The notes: generated by a model from the sequence alone, not told the origin. 64,000 nucleotides of DNA from JAGRGG01 sp965217265 (GCA_965217265.1 CBDCHP010000007.1:124001-188000), one strand, 5' to 3'. Positions 8,640-18,400 are shown, counted from the first letter of the stretch. A program made the numbers and translations.

Positions 8640-10006
8640 TGGCAAGCGAACGCACGAGCGACGAGATCGAGCGCGACCTCGCTTCCACCCGCGCCCGTCT
8701 CGACGAGCGGCTGGACACGCTGCAAGAGCGCCTGTCGCCGGGCCAGATGGTCGACGAGGCGATGGGTTACCTGCGCCGCACCGGCGCCACCGACCAGGCG
8801 GGCGAGTTCGGCCGCAACATGGCCTTGACGGCGCGCGACAACCCGATCCCGCTGGCGCTGGTCGGGGTCGGCCTCGTCTGGCTGATGGCGTCCGGCCCCA
8901 GCCGTGAGCCGCGCCGCGTCGAGCGGCGCGACGACGACCTCGATCCGGTGATGACCGGCGCTTCGTCGACGTCCGGCTACGCCCGCACTTCCTCGACCTC
9001 CACCGCGTCGACGGCACCGTCGTCAAATTGGGAAGCCGAGCGCCTGACGCGTGGCGGCGGCACCGTCTATGCCAATTACGAGGGCGGGCCGCTCGGCGGT
9101 TACGAGGAGGGCTATCGTCCCCCCTCCCCGCCCGATGAGGACGAGGAGCGCGTCGCACGCGCCTACGCCGCCGAGGCCGCGATCATCCGCGAGGAGAGCG
9201 AGGAAGACAGCGCGTTCGAGCGGCGCAGGCTGCGAGCGAAAGCCGACGTCATGGGCGTCGAGCACGACGCCGAGGAGCACGCCGATTCGCTGCGCGACAA
9301 GGTCGACGGCGTGATAGCGGCGGCGAAAGCGCGTTACGAGGCGGCGAAGCGGCGCGTGACCGACTGGCGCGATCAAGGGTCGAGCGCGTGGAATCGCGGC
9401 TCGGCGCAAGGGAGACGGAGCATGGATGATTTACGTCGACGGGCCGACGAGACGTCGCAGGGCTACGCCGCGCGGATGCGGGCGATGCGCGACGATTACG
9501 AGCGTCGGGCCCATTACTATCGCGCGGAGGCGGGCAATCGCATGGCGCGCGGCCGGGCCGCGGCCGGCCACTATGCCGAGGACCTGACCGATCGGGCGAG
9601 CGAGCTCTTCGAGCGGCAACCGCTCGTCGCCGGGGCACTCGGCCTCGTCGCCGGCGCCGCCTTGGCGGCGATGCTGCCGATGAGCCGCCGCGAGCGGTCG
9701 GTGATGGGCCCCTACCGCGACCAGCTCTACGACGACACGCGCGACCTCGCCGAGGATTACTGGCACCGCGCCCAGCGTGCGGGCGAGGCGGCGCTGGACG
9801 CGGCGCGGAGCACCGCGGAGGAAGAGGGCCTCACGCCCGAGGCCGCGCGCGAGGGTGCGCGCGGCGCCGCGCAAGATCTCGGCAGCAAGGTACGCCACGT
9901 CGCCGACGAGGCCCGCAGCGCCGCCGAGAGCGAGTTTGCCGGTGCTCCATCGCCGACCAGTACGGGTAGTACGGCGGGCGCGGGCGGTACATCCACCCAG
10001 CGCTAG
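8639..10006 (+). CDS. DUF3618 domain membrane protein
   Basis: The ATG at 8639 overlaps the preceding TGA. The N-terminal SDEIERDLASTRARLDERLD is the DUF3618 signature. It is followed by RDNPIPLALVGVGLVWLM, a short membrane segment near residue 75. The protein (455 residues) is much longer than the core domain. It continues with an acidic region and Arg/Ala/Glu helices (about 180-320). A second membrane segment lies near 330-345 (PLVAGALGLVAGAALAAMLP), and the tail is Ser/Thr/Gly-rich. DUF3618 proteins commonly follow DUF1469 genes. The molecular function is unknown; the context suggests an envelope-associated stress role. Confidence 0.78.
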   Translation: MASERTSDEIERDLASTRARLDERLDTLQERLSPGQMVDEAMGYLRRTGATDQAGEFGRNMALTARDNPIPLALVGVGLVWLMASGPSREPRRVERRDDDLDPVMTGASSTSGYARTSSTSTASTAPSSNWEAERLTRGGGTVYANYEGGPLGGYEEGYRPPSPPDEDEERVARAYAAEAAIIREESEEDSAFERRRLRAKADVMGVEHDAEEHADSLRDKVDGVIAAAKARYEAAKRRVTDWRDQGSSAWNRGSAQGRRSMDDLRRRADETSQGYAARMRAMRDDYERRAHYYRAEAGNRMARGRAAAGHYAEDLTDRASELFERQPLVAGALGLVAGAALAAMLPMSRRERSVMGPYRDQLYDDTRDLAEDYWHRAQRAGEAALDAARSTAEEEGLTPEAAREGARGAAQDLGSKVRHVADEARSAAESEFAGAPSPTSTGSTAGAGGTSTQR

Positions 10007-10008
10007 CA

Positions 10009-11037
10009 ATGGCCGAGACGGACTGGCACGACGTCGGCCGACCCCCGGAGCAGCACCGGGGGTCATGGTCGGCGCCGGGGCACGACGCGACGAGCCCAGC
10101 CGGGATCCCGCCGCGGGGTTGGTGGCAGGTTTTGTGGCGCGTCATCGGCGAGACCGGCCGCGACAACATCATGGTGATCGCGGCCGGTTGCGCCTTCTAC
10201 GCGCTCTTGGCCCTGTTCCCGTTCATCACGGCGCTCGTCTCGATCTATGGTCTGATCGCCGATCCTGAGATCGTCGAGCAGCAACTGTCGAGCCTGCGGC
10301 CCTTCGTGCCGGGCGACGTTTTCCAGATCGTTCAAGGTCAGGTCCACGCCGTCGCGACCGCCGACGCGGCGGCACTCGGATTCAGCACGATCATCGCGCT
10401 CGGCTTGTCGCTGTGGAGCGCGTCCGCCGGCGTCAAGTCGGTCTTCTCGGCCCTCAACGTCGCCTACGAGCAGGAGGAGACCCGTTCGCTCATCCGCTTC
10501 AACCTGATCACCCTGCTCTTCACGCTGCTCACGATCGTCGCGATCGTCGGCGGCCTACTCGTCATCGTCGGTTTGCCCGTGCTGCTGAGTTACCTGCCGC
10601 TCGGGCGCTTCGGCGCCTGGGCCATTCGCATCGCCGGATGGACGATCATGCTCGCCTTCATCATCAGCGGCATCTCCTTGCTCTACCGCTACGGCCCAAG
10701 CCGCCGGGCGGCCGACTGGCGCTGGCTGACGCCGGGTTCGGTCCTGGCGACGGTCCTATGGGTCGTGGCCTCGATGGGTTTCTCGTACTACGCCGCGCAC
10801 TTCGCCGGCTACAACGAGACTTACGGCGCGCTCGGCGGCGTGATCGTGACGATGATGTGGCTGTGGATCACGGCAATGGTCGTCCTGCTCGGTGCCGAAC
10901 TGAACGCCGAGCTCGAACTGCAGACGAGGACCGACACCACGGCCGGTTCTCAGCGTCCTATGGGCAAGCGCGGCGCCTTCGTCGCCGACCACACGGCCGA
11001 CGTGCGCGGGTCGATCGGACCCAACGGTCAGGATTGA
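10009..11037 (+). CDS. YihY/BrkB family (UPF0761) inner-membrane protein
   Basis: At 342 residues this is typical of the YihY/BrkB family. An N-terminal cytoplasmic stretch leads into about six membrane helices. Family landmarks include GCAFYALLALFPFITALVS, the LWSASAGVKSVFSALN segment, LLYRYGPSRR and the last helix VTMMWLWITAMVVLLGAELNAE. It begins 2 bases after the DUF3618 stop, so translation is probably coupled. The family was once called ribonuclease BN, which is wrong. The actual function is unsettled; transport has been proposed. Co-expression with the stress cluster is inferred from spacing. Confidence 0.88.
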   Translation: MAETDWHDVGRPPEQHRGSWSAPGHDATSPAGIPPRGWWQVLWRVIGETGRDNIMVIAAGCAFYALLALFPFITALVSIYGLIADPEIVEQQLSSLRPFVPGDVFQIVQGQVHAVATADAAALGFSTIIALGLSLWSASAGVKSVFSALNVAYEQEETRSLIRFNLITLLFTLLTIVAIVGGLLVIVGLPVLLSYLPLGRFGAWAIRIAGWTIMLAFIISGISLLYRYGPSRRAADWRWLTPGSVLATVLWVVASMGFSYYAAHFAGYNETYGALGGVIVTMMWLWITAMVVLLGAELNAELELQTRTDTTAGSQRPMGKRGAFVADHTADVRGSIGPNGQD

Positions 11038-11081
11038 ACGCTACCACCATTCCACCTTAGCAAACCAAAGGGAGAACCCTC

Positions 11082-11156
11082 GTGTACAACTTGTTCTACA
11101 TCATCGGCGTCGTCGTCGTGATCCTCGTCGTCCTCTCGTTCCTGGGTCTTCGCTGA
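11082..11156 (+). CDS. 24-residue single-pass membrane peptide
   Basis: A GTG at 11082 follows an excellent ribosome site (AAAGGGAGAA, about 6 bases away). It opens a 24-codon frame ending TGA at 11156. The product begins MYNLFYIIG, has an uninterrupted run of Val, Ile and Leu, and ends SFLGLR. The whole peptide is one membrane helix with a short charged tail. Small proteins of this shape (YIIG-VVV-FGLR) recur in alphaproteobacteria near stress genes, as far as I recall. It closes the EcfG-driven operon 44 bases after yihY and is followed at once by a strong hairpin terminator. Confidence 0.7.
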   Translation: MYNLFYIIGVVVVILVVLSFLGLR

Positions 11157-11176
11157 CGGACTCTGTCGTTGGCTGA

Positions 11177-11210
11177 GAACGCCCCCGCGTCCGCGGACGT
11201 GGGGGCGTTC
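11177..11210 (+). terminator. Hairpin terminator of the stress operon
   Basis: GAACGCCCCC and GGGGGCGTTC form a perfect 10-bp outer stem. An inner GCGTCC/GGACGT extension contains one wobble pair. It lies 20 bases after the small membrane peptide. There is no long U-tract, but the stem is very stable. Confidence 0.65.
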
Positions 11211-11873
11211 TACCATGCGGTGAACACCAAAGCGTACGAGCGGGACGGCGCCCGTGCACGAGGCCGCCCAGGACCACGACATACGCCATCATTAACCTCG
11301 AGAAGGATCCACTTCCGGTTCAAGCGATCTCCCGAGGCAGTATGGCAAGAAGCCGGGCGATAGACACTCAGCGTCGGCGAGGCTGCTAAAGATGTTCGTG
11401 GGCCGATGCCAACATCCGAGCGATCGCTCCCTGCCCTGCAGCACTCACTTGCGGTATTTCAATTTCAATACCCAGACTAAGTGCATCTTGGTGTCGGTTT
11501 CGGTGTGGGCGCCAGTGCCGGTAACGGCCTGCCCCGAACCCGTTACGGGGAGTTGCATGGCGACAGGCTAGCCCTTCAACTCGCCAAGGCAAACTATTTC
11601 AACTTCAAATTGAAATGATAACACTCCTACAACACTAAAGGTATTGCTCGATCAGTTACCGAGCTTGAAACCACCTAGGTTCAGCCTTCAACGCTCGCAA
11701 AAGCAAACCTATCAGCCACTGATACTGATATTGATTATCAGCCTGAATGATGTTCATTGTACTGCCTGAGCAAAGAACCAGCTCGTTTTGGGGCCATCCC
11801 AGATTGGTTGAGTGCTCTGGGGTGGTCGGATGGAGAACTTACCCCTGGCAGCGACGGCGTCACATGGTGGGGC
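11211..11873. other. Gene-poor region left of the decayed IS1-type transposase
   Basis: No credible gene is visible in about 660 bases. The stretch is AT-richer than its surroundings. It contains GGTATT/AATACC (11453-11472), ATTTCAA/TTGAAAT (11596-11616), and two TATCAGCC copies near 11710-11745. It looks like eroded accessory DNA. Confidence 0.5.
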
Positions 11874-12590
11874 ATGGAACAGACATGCAGTAAACAACCC
11901 CGCTGTCCGGCGTGCGGCAGCGACGCGATGGTGAAGAACGGCTGCGCGCGCGGCTACAAGCGGCGCAGGTACAAGACGTGCGGCCACAGCGCTGCCACGC
12001 GCGCGATGGCGCTCAAGCTCTACGCCTCGGGGGTGTCGATGAACCGCGTGGGGCAACTGCCTGGTGCGAGTTGCCAAAGCGTGGTGCGCTGGGTGCCCCA
12101 AGCCGGGGCCAAGGCCGAAACGCAGTTGCCAAGCGGCCGGATCGTCTCCGTCGAAGCCCCCGTTCAAGCCGGGGGCAGGCTCTGAAATGCACCACTACGT
12201 CGAAAAAGCCCGTAAGCTCTGGCTGTTCGAGGCGATCGACGTCTTGAGCGGCAGGCTCGTCGCCCCTCGGCAGGCACGGCCTGCCGCCCTGCGGGACGGA
12301 TGCTCGGTTCTGCCAAGCATGGACGACCGGGTCGCGCGACCAAGCCACGGCGGCCGAGTTCTTCGATAAGCTCAAAGCCGTAAGCCCTGTCTGTGGTTCA
12401 CCGACGGCCATCTCGCCTACGACGTCCTGTCAAAGGCCAAGCATACGGCCGGCAAGACGCACACGAACGGCATCGAGCGCCACGACGCCCGCACCCGGCA
12501 TTGGTACGCGCGCTTTCACAGGCGCACGCTCGTCATCTCGCGCTCGGCGCACGTAGTCGAGGCGACCCTGGCCATCACAGCAGGCGAAGC
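11874..12590 (+). pseudogene. Decayed IS1-family transposase
   Basis: The first frame, from the ATG at 11874, reads like IS1 InsA. It has a zinc-ribbon CPACGSDAMVKNG, a second incomplete knuckle (KTCGHSA) and the helix LKLYASGVSMNRVG, and it stops at 12185. Homology continues in other frames: EMHHYV then KLWLFEAIDVLSGRL near 12190-12260. From about 12390 to 12590 an InsB-like C-terminus appears, with FTDGHLAYD, KTHTNGIERHDAR and RHWYARFHRR. That part carries the second Asp and the Glu of the DDE triad. Several frameshifts and gaps separate the pieces, so the gene is dead. It is clearly diverged from the intact IS1-type copy at 46.7 kb. Terminal inverted repeats are not recognisable. Confidence 0.75.
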
Positions 12591-13036
12591 TGGCGGAGTT
12601 TTTCGTCGCGGGCGAGACCGCTTGAACGGCCATCCTCTGGATAGATGCGCGCCAGTCTTCGGCGGGCAGCTCGTCCAGCCTGAGTGGTGAGCCTGCTGCC
12701 CTGGTTACGACCTTCCTGCAGAAGCCCGATGCCACGGTGTTCGCTCAAGCAGGAAAATGAACCGAGACGAAGGAGAAACAACGCCTGTCGGTTCGGATCC
12801 TATTAGACGCTTCGTGACTGGTCGTCTTACCGACCAGCAACCGGCGCAAGCGCAAATCTGTCCTTGCCGCTCATGCGTCACTACCATGTGGAGGTCTCTT
12901 CAGAGGCCTTAGCTGCCCCTTCCCTCGCCCGAGCAATGTTAGGCGCTAGGTTGCCTCGCGCCGATGCGGTGTCCGAATCAACGCCAAACTATGCGAACCC
13001 CGCCTAGATCAATCGTGACGGAGGCAACGAATCCTC
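12591..13036. other. Gene-poor region between the transposase relic and the ArsR gene
   Basis: No supported gene. A perfect 7-bp hairpin, CTGGTCG/CGACCAG, lies at 12818-12837. Short frames on both strands lack ribosome sites and do not resemble known proteins. Confidence 0.5.
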
Positions 13037-13079
13037 TTGCTAAACGGGGTTTTTCCTGTATTTCTACAATCTTAGAAAT
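13037..13079 (+). promoter_or_regulatory. Promoter and overlapping palindromic operator of the ArsR-type gene
   Basis: TTGCTA at 13037-13042, a 16-base spacer and TATTTC at 13059-13064 make a plausible sigma-70 promoter. The perfect dyad ATTTCTA-N6-TAGAAAT at 13060-13079 overlaps the -10 box. It ends 24 bases before the start codon, the classic layout for autorepression by an ArsR-type protein. Confidence 0.55.
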
Positions 13080-13103
13080 ATCGAAAAACTGAGGACTTGC
13101 TTG

Positions 13104-13478
13104 ATGAACAAGACTGATGCAACACGCGCGCTCGCAGCACTAGGGCAGCCCACCAGGTTCAGCGCCTTTACTGCTCTGCTACGAACAGGACGATCCGGCA
13201 TGGCGGCGGGCGACCTTGCATCAACATTGGGGGTGCCGGCATCAACCCTGTCGCACCACCTTGCCCTGCTCGAAAACGCCGGACTGCTCGAAGCCGTCCG
13301 CGATCAGCGCCACATCTTCTACCGCGTCGACGCCTCAGCGTCCCGCGCGTTCGTCGCCTTCATCGTCAACGATCTTCTCCTCAATCTGCCCGATTATACC
13401 GGTCTCACCCCGCGCGACATCGTCGCGGAACGCTGGGACCGCCCCTCTCGCCGGCCGCGCCCTACCCGAATCAAATAA
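13104..13478 (+). CDS. ArsR-type winged-helix transcriptional regulator
   Basis: A 124-residue protein with an ArsR-family winged helix. It runs LAALGQPTRFSAFTALL, then GDLASTLGVPASTLSHHLALLENAGLL (recognition helix region) and the wing AVRDQRHIFYRVD. It contains no cysteine, so it cannot use the usual Cys-based metal or arsenic sites. A non-metal effector or a redox-insensitive role is more likely. The ATG at 13104 with GAGG about 9 bases upstream was preferred over the in-frame TTG at 13101. A palindrome overlapping its promoter suggests autoregulation. No obvious co-transcribed target gene follows, and the target is unknown. Confidence 0.85.
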   Translation: MNKTDATRALAALGQPTRFSAFTALLRTGRSGMAAGDLASTLGVPASTLSHHLALLENAGLLEAVRDQRHIFYRVDASASRAFVAFIVNDLLLNLPDYTGLTPRDIVAERWDRPSRRPRPTRIK

Positions 13479-13933
13479 ATCAGCATCAGTAAATGTTATT
13501 ATCAATTTATTAACTGTTGGTTGTTTGCCATGTTCACCTCATATTCCGAGGATTGGATTGCGTGATTCGCCACGCCGCAATGTGTGTTTAACACTAATAA
13601 AATTCTTGTTTTGCTCGATAACTGTGGGGCGGCAAAAGCAAGGGGTGCCCTCACCATCGATCGGCTGTTCGCCTTTCTTCCGTCCTGGCGTACTGTCGGC
13701 CTTGCCGGGATCGCGCGCCTCTTCATCAATGAACGATCATGCCGGGGCACCGATCAGAGTCGCATCGCCTCTAAATGCCGTGCACGCGGCCGTTGTCGAC
13801 GCTCGCCTCAGCACCTGATAGCGGAACTCGTTCGAGCTTTCTGACGTGGATCGGCCGAGACCCATCGGGCTCAAGATGTTAGGTTTCGCCTCGCTCGCGC
13901 CCGACCGCATTCACTTGAGTGGGATCTTTACCC
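13479..13933. other. Gene-free region between the ArsR and VOC genes
   Basis: About 455 bases with no supported gene. It is AT-rich in its first half. A near-consensus EcfG promoter lies at 13823-13848. Overlapping short frames on both strands around 13500-13840 have no ribosome sites or recognisable features. Confidence 0.5.
13823..13848 (+). promoter_or_regulatory. Possible EcfG-type promoter for the VOC gene
   Basis: GGAAC at 13823-13827, a 17-base spacer and CGTG at 13845-13848 match the EcfG consensus except for the last base of the -10. It lies 86 bases before the VOC start. It is weaker evidence than the promoter at 7223. Confidence 0.35.
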
Positions 13934-14344
13934 ATGATCGACCAGGTTCTCGAAACCGTTCTCTACGCCGCCGACCTCGACGCCGCCGATCGTTTCTACG
14001 GCGGGGTGCTCGGCCTCGCATGCACGTCGAGGCGACCGGGGCTGTTCTTGTTCTATCGCCTGCGCCACGCGATGCTGTTGATCTTCAATCCCGACGCGGC
14101 CTTGAAAGGACGCGACGTTCCCTCGCACGGCGCCCGCGGGCCGGGCCACGTCTGTTTCGCCCTCGACGCACCGGCGATCGAGACGCTGGCCCGCCGCCTC
14201 GAAGAGCACGGCACGGCCGTCGAGCAGTGGCAGACGTGGCCGGGCGGGGCGCGCTCGCTCTACCTTCGCGATCCGGCCGGCAACAGCGTCGAGTTCGCCC
14301 CGCCCTCGATCTGGGGTCTGACGCAAGCGGTCAGCCGAGACTGA
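13934..14344 (+). CDS. VOC (glyoxalase/bleomycin-resistance) family protein
   Basis: A 136-residue protein with the vicinal-oxygen-chelate pattern. It has two beta-alpha-beta-beta-beta modules, with VLYAADLDAADRFYGGVLGL opening the first and GHVCFALDAPAIETLARRL opening the second. The last strand pair (LYLRDPAGNSVEFAPP) is typical of glyoxalase/dioxygenase-like members, including the late Glu. The first module begins with Glu (LETVLYA), where metal ligands usually sit. The substrate cannot be assigned. The ATG at 13934 gives the usual family N-terminus; a GTG at 13919 would add five residues. It is a lone gene. Confidence 0.85.
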   Translation: MIDQVLETVLYAADLDAADRFYGGVLGLACTSRRPGLFLFYRLRHAMLLIFNPDAALKGRDVPSHGARGPGHVCFALDAPAIETLARRLEEHGTAVEQWQTWPGGARSLYLRDPAGNSVEFAPPSIWGLTQAVSRD

Positions 14345-14453
14345 GGCAAGGCTGCCACACGCGAGCCGCCCGCGAGCGTCGGCCGCTTGTGGGTTATGAG
14401 GCGTGGCTGATGTGCATCAGCCCCCGCCCATTGTGGACAAGTCGGGAAAAGCG

Positions 14454-14840
14454 TCAGTCGCCCGGGCGCCACGCCTCGTAGTCGCCGGTGGCGCGGGCAC
14501 GCTCGCCGCCGCGCAACTCGTGGCCGCTCGGCACGTAGGCCTCGATCGTGCCCGACAAGTTCGGCCGGTGCTCGACCTCCCAGTGGCGCACCTTCAACGG
14601 CGCTTCGGAAGGGGGTTTCTCAAGGTTCTTGTGCAGCCACGCGTTCCAGCCGGGCGGGATCCCGCTGGCCTCGATCTCGCCGTCACCGGCGTAGACGACC
14701 CATCGGCGCTCGTCACGCCAGTCGGTGGCCCCAGGCCTGCGGTAATAGGCGTTGCCGAACTGGTCGGATCCGACCGCTTGCCCATGCAGCTTGGTTGTCA
14801 CGTAGGTCGCAAGCCGGTTGTTGGTCAGCCATCGCAGCAC
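14454..14840 (-). CDS. NDUFA12-type accessory subunit of NADH:ubiquinone oxidoreductase
   Basis: This 128-residue protein matches the NDUFA12/B17.2 family, a supernumerary complex I subunit found in mitochondria and Alphaproteobacteria. Landmarks are VGSDQFGNAYYRRP, the DERRWVVYAGDGEIEASG segment and PPGWNAWLHK. It binds the peripheral arm at the inner membrane and stabilises the complex. It starts at GTG 14840 with GAGGGG about 8 bases upstream. The gene stands alone, far from the nuo operon, as is usual for this subunit. A second complex I accessory subunit of the NDUFS4 type is encoded at 35.4 kb. Confidence 0.92.
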   Translation of the reverse strand: MLRWLTNNRLATYVTTKLHGQAVGSDQFGNAYYRRPGATDWRDERRWVVYAGDGEIEASGIPPGWNAWLHKNLEKPPSEAPLKVRHWEVEHRPNLSGTIEAYVPSGHELRGGERARATGDYEAWRPGD

Positions 14841-15474
14841 GCCGTTCGCCCCTCAGCACCGTCGTCGTCGCAGGCGTTTGCTTATGCCCAACCGGCGCGC
14901 CCGCGTCCAGCGCCCAACGACGGCATTCATGTCACACCCTAAGCCCGAGTCGCCGCAGCAATCGTCGAGCGGTCTGGCCCACCCGCGTCGAACCGGCTTT
15001 CCTGTCAGCCGACCTCATGTTCTGGCATCCCCTTGCCTTGTGGACGGCCGGGGAAGGTGAGATGTCGTGATCCGCGATGGCGTGCGGCTGATACGATTGA
15101 TTATTCATCAAGCCTTTGTCCCGGGACCGCATCGGCGATCCGGGCCCCGATCGGGCACGGCGGCATCGGCCCCTCGACGCCGACGCACACCGCCGCCCTT
15201 CCCGCCATACCCCGACATATGTGCTACATCTGGTTAAATTCCTGGTGTTGCATCATAGATATTGTATGCGACGGCTTTACGTGCCAAACCGAATACCAAT
15301 GGGGCACCAGACCTGGCACGGGCGAGGAACGAAGACAGTCGGAAGCTGATAGTTTAATCAGCAATGCCTGATGGAAGCGTGATAGGAAATTAATCGTTAT
15401 CAGGCGGCGGAGGTTAAACATTTGACGGACACGGTGGCAACAACCTACTCTAACCTTGTGTCAAGGAGCCTGGC
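14841..15474. other. Long leader/intergenic region upstream of nrdJ
   Basis: About 630 bases with no supported gene. The last 150 bases before nrdJ are AT-richer and carry dyads. CTGAT-N6-ATCAG and CCTGAT/ATCAGG lie between about 15345 and 15405, suggesting a structured leader. No adenosylcobalamin riboswitch box and no clear NrdR box pair could be recognised. Confidence 0.45.
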
Positions 15475-18400
15475 ATGAAGATCGAGCGCGCCTTCACCAC
15501 GGACGGGGACTCGCCCTATGCGGCAATCCCGTTTCGGCGGGCGAGCAGCGAAATCCGCAACCCCAACGGGACGATCGTGTTCCGGCTGGACGCCATCGAC
15601 GTGCCCGCGGCTTGGTCGCAAGTCGCGGTCGACGTGCTGGCGCAGAAATATTTCCGCAAGGCCGGCGTGCCGCGCCGGCTGAAGCCTTTGGCCGAGGACG
15701 GCGTGCCGGGGTGGCTGTGCCGCAAGGCCGCCGACGCCGAGGCACTGGAGGAATTGCCGCCGGCCGAGCGCTACGGCGGCGAGACGGGTGCCACCGACGT
15801 CTTCGATCGCTTGGCGGGCACGTGGACCTACTGGGGCTGGAAGGGCGGCTACTTCGACGGCGAGGCGGACGCGCGCGCCTTCTTCGACGAGCACCGCTAC
15901 ATGCTGGCAAAGCAGATGTCGGCGCCGAACTCGCCGCAGTGGTTCAACACCGGGCTCAACTGGGCCTACGGCATCGACGGTCCGGCGCAGGGCCACTTCT
16001 ACGTCGACGAGGCGACCGGCGAGGTGCGGCAGAGCACGTCCGCCTACGAGCGGCCGCAGCCGCACGCCTGCTTCATCCAGAGCTGCGGCGACGACCTCGT
16101 CAACAAGGACGGCATCATGGACCTCTGGGTCCGCGAGGCGCGTCTCTTCAAGTACGGTTCGGGCACCGGGACCAACTTCTCCAGCCTGCGCGGCGAGGGC
16201 GAGCCGCTCTCGGGCGGCGGCAGGTCGTCCGGTTTGATGTCGTTTCTCAAGATCGGCGACCGGGCGGCGGGGGCGATCAAGTCGGGCGGCACGACGCGGC
16301 GCGCCGCCAAGATGGTGATCTGCGACGTCGACCACCCCGACATCGAGGCCTTCATCGACTGGAAGGTGGGCGAGGAGCAAAAGGTCGCGGCATTGGTCGC
16401 GGGCTCGAAGCTCCTCGCCGCGCACGCCAACGCCGTCATCGAGGCCTGCGCCACCTCCGATTTGATCGACGGCGCCAAGTTCGATCCCAAGCGCAACAAG
16501 GACCTCGCCAAGGCGGTGCGCGGCGCGCGGCAGGCGATGCTGCCCGAGGGCGCCGTGCAGCAGGCGGTTCTGCTCGCCCGCCAGGGTTTTGCGCGCGTCG
16601 AGGTTCCGACCTTCGACGCCGACTGGGACAGCGCCGCCTACCTCACCGTCTCGGGCCAGAACTCGAACAACTCGGTCCGGGTCAGCGACGCCTTCCTCAA
16701 GGCGGTCGAGAACGACGCCAAGTGGCGCCTGACGCGGCGCACCGACGGGAGCACCGCGAAGTCGCTGAATGCCCGAGCCTTGTGGGACAAGGTCTGCTAC
16801 GCTGCCTGGGCCTCGGCCGATCCCGGCGTGCAGTACGACACGACGATCAACGATTGGCACACCTGCCCGAGCGGGGGGCGGATCAACGCCTCGAACCCCT
16901 GCTCGGAGTACATGTTCCTCGACGACACCGCCTGCAACTTGGCCAGCCTCAACCTGATGACGTTTCGCACCGAGGGCGGCGGCTTCGACAGCGCCGGCTT
17001 CGCGCACGCGGTCCGCTTGTGGACGATGGTGCTCGAAATCTCGGTCCTGATGGCGCAGTTCCCGAGCGAGCGGATCGCCGAGCGCTCGTACCGCTACCGC
17101 ACGCTCGGCCTCGGCTACGCCAACCTCGGCGGCCTCCTGATGGCGTCCGGCCTCGGCTACGACAGCGACGGGGGCCGCGCCTACGCCGGTGCCATCACCG
17201 CCTTGATGACCGGCACCGCGTACCGTGTCTCGGCCGAGATGGCGCGAGCGCTCGACCCCTTCCCGGGCTACGCCGACAACCGCGACGCGGTGCTTCGGGT
17301 CCTGCGCAACCACCGCCGCGCCGCCAAGGGCGACACGAACGGCTTCGAGGGTCTCGCGGTGGCGCCGGTGCCGCTCGATCGCGCCAACGTGCCGGCGGCG
17401 GGTCTGGCCGAGGCCGCGATCGCGGCCTGGGACGGCGCCCTTGAGGGCGCCGAGGCGCACGGGCTCAGGAACGCGCAGGTCTCGGTGGTGGCGCCGACCG
17501 GCACGATCGGCCTCGTCATGGACTGCGACACGACCGGGATCGAGCCCGATTTCGCGCTGGTCAAGTTCAAGAAGCTCGCCGGCGGCGGCTACTTCAAGAT
17601 CATCAACCGCATGGTGCCGACGGCGCTCAGGACGCTCGGCTACGACGAGACCGCGATCGACGCCATCATCCGCTACGCCACCGGCCACGGCACGCTCAAG
17701 GGCGCCCCCGCGATCGGGCACGGGGCCTTAACGGCCAAGGGCTTCGACGCCGAGGCGATCGCCAAGATCGAGGCGGCGCTGCCGAGCGCCTTCGACGTCA
17801 AGTTCGTCTTCAACCGCTACACGCTCGGCGACGACTACCTGACCGGACGGCTCGGGCTCGACGCGGCGCAGATCGAAGCACCCGGCTTCGACCTCTTGCA
17901 AGCACTCGGCTTCACGCGCGGCGAGATCGAGACGGCCAACACCTACTGCTGCGGCTCGATGACGGTCGAGGGCGCGCCGGGCCTCAAGGAGGCGCACCTG
18001 GAGGTCTTCGACTGCGCCAACCCCTGCGGCCGCAAGGGGGTGCGCTACCTCTCGGCCCTGAGCCACATCCAGATGATGGCGGCGGCGCAGCCGTTCATCT
18101 CGGGCGCGATCTCGAAAACGATCAACATGCCGGCCAGCGCCTCGATAGCCGACTGCGACACCGCGTATCGCGCCGGGCACAGACTGGGCCTGAAATCGCT
18201 CGCCCTCTACCGCGACGGCTCGAAGCTCTCGCAGCCGCTCGCCTCCCTCGTCCTCGATACCGGCTTGGCCGATGAGGACGAGGAGGACGCCCGCGAGGGT
18301 GCGCAGGTGCGGCGCATCGTCGAGGTCACCGAGCGCGTCGTCGAGCGGGTCCTGGGCGAGCGCAAGAAACTGCCACAGCGGCGCAAGGGCTATACGCAAA

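Noticed and set aside
10009..11037. Ribonuclease BN annotation for the YihY-type protein
   Set aside because: That name is a historical error. The sequence is a multi-pass membrane protein without nuclease motifs.
13502..13750. An 82-codon frame between the ArsR and VOC genes
   Set aside because: It has no ribosome site and no protein-like features, and it overlaps several frames on the other strand of equal quality.
14932..15132. A 66-codon frame upstream of the NDUFA12 gene
   Set aside because: No ribosome site, no recognised sequence and atypical composition. It was treated as chance.
14841..15474. A B12 riboswitch or NrdR boxes upstream of nrdJ
   Set aside because: No B12-box-like sequence was found. 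The best NrdR-like stretch (near 15255-15275) matches only one half-site, and no correctly spaced second box exists.
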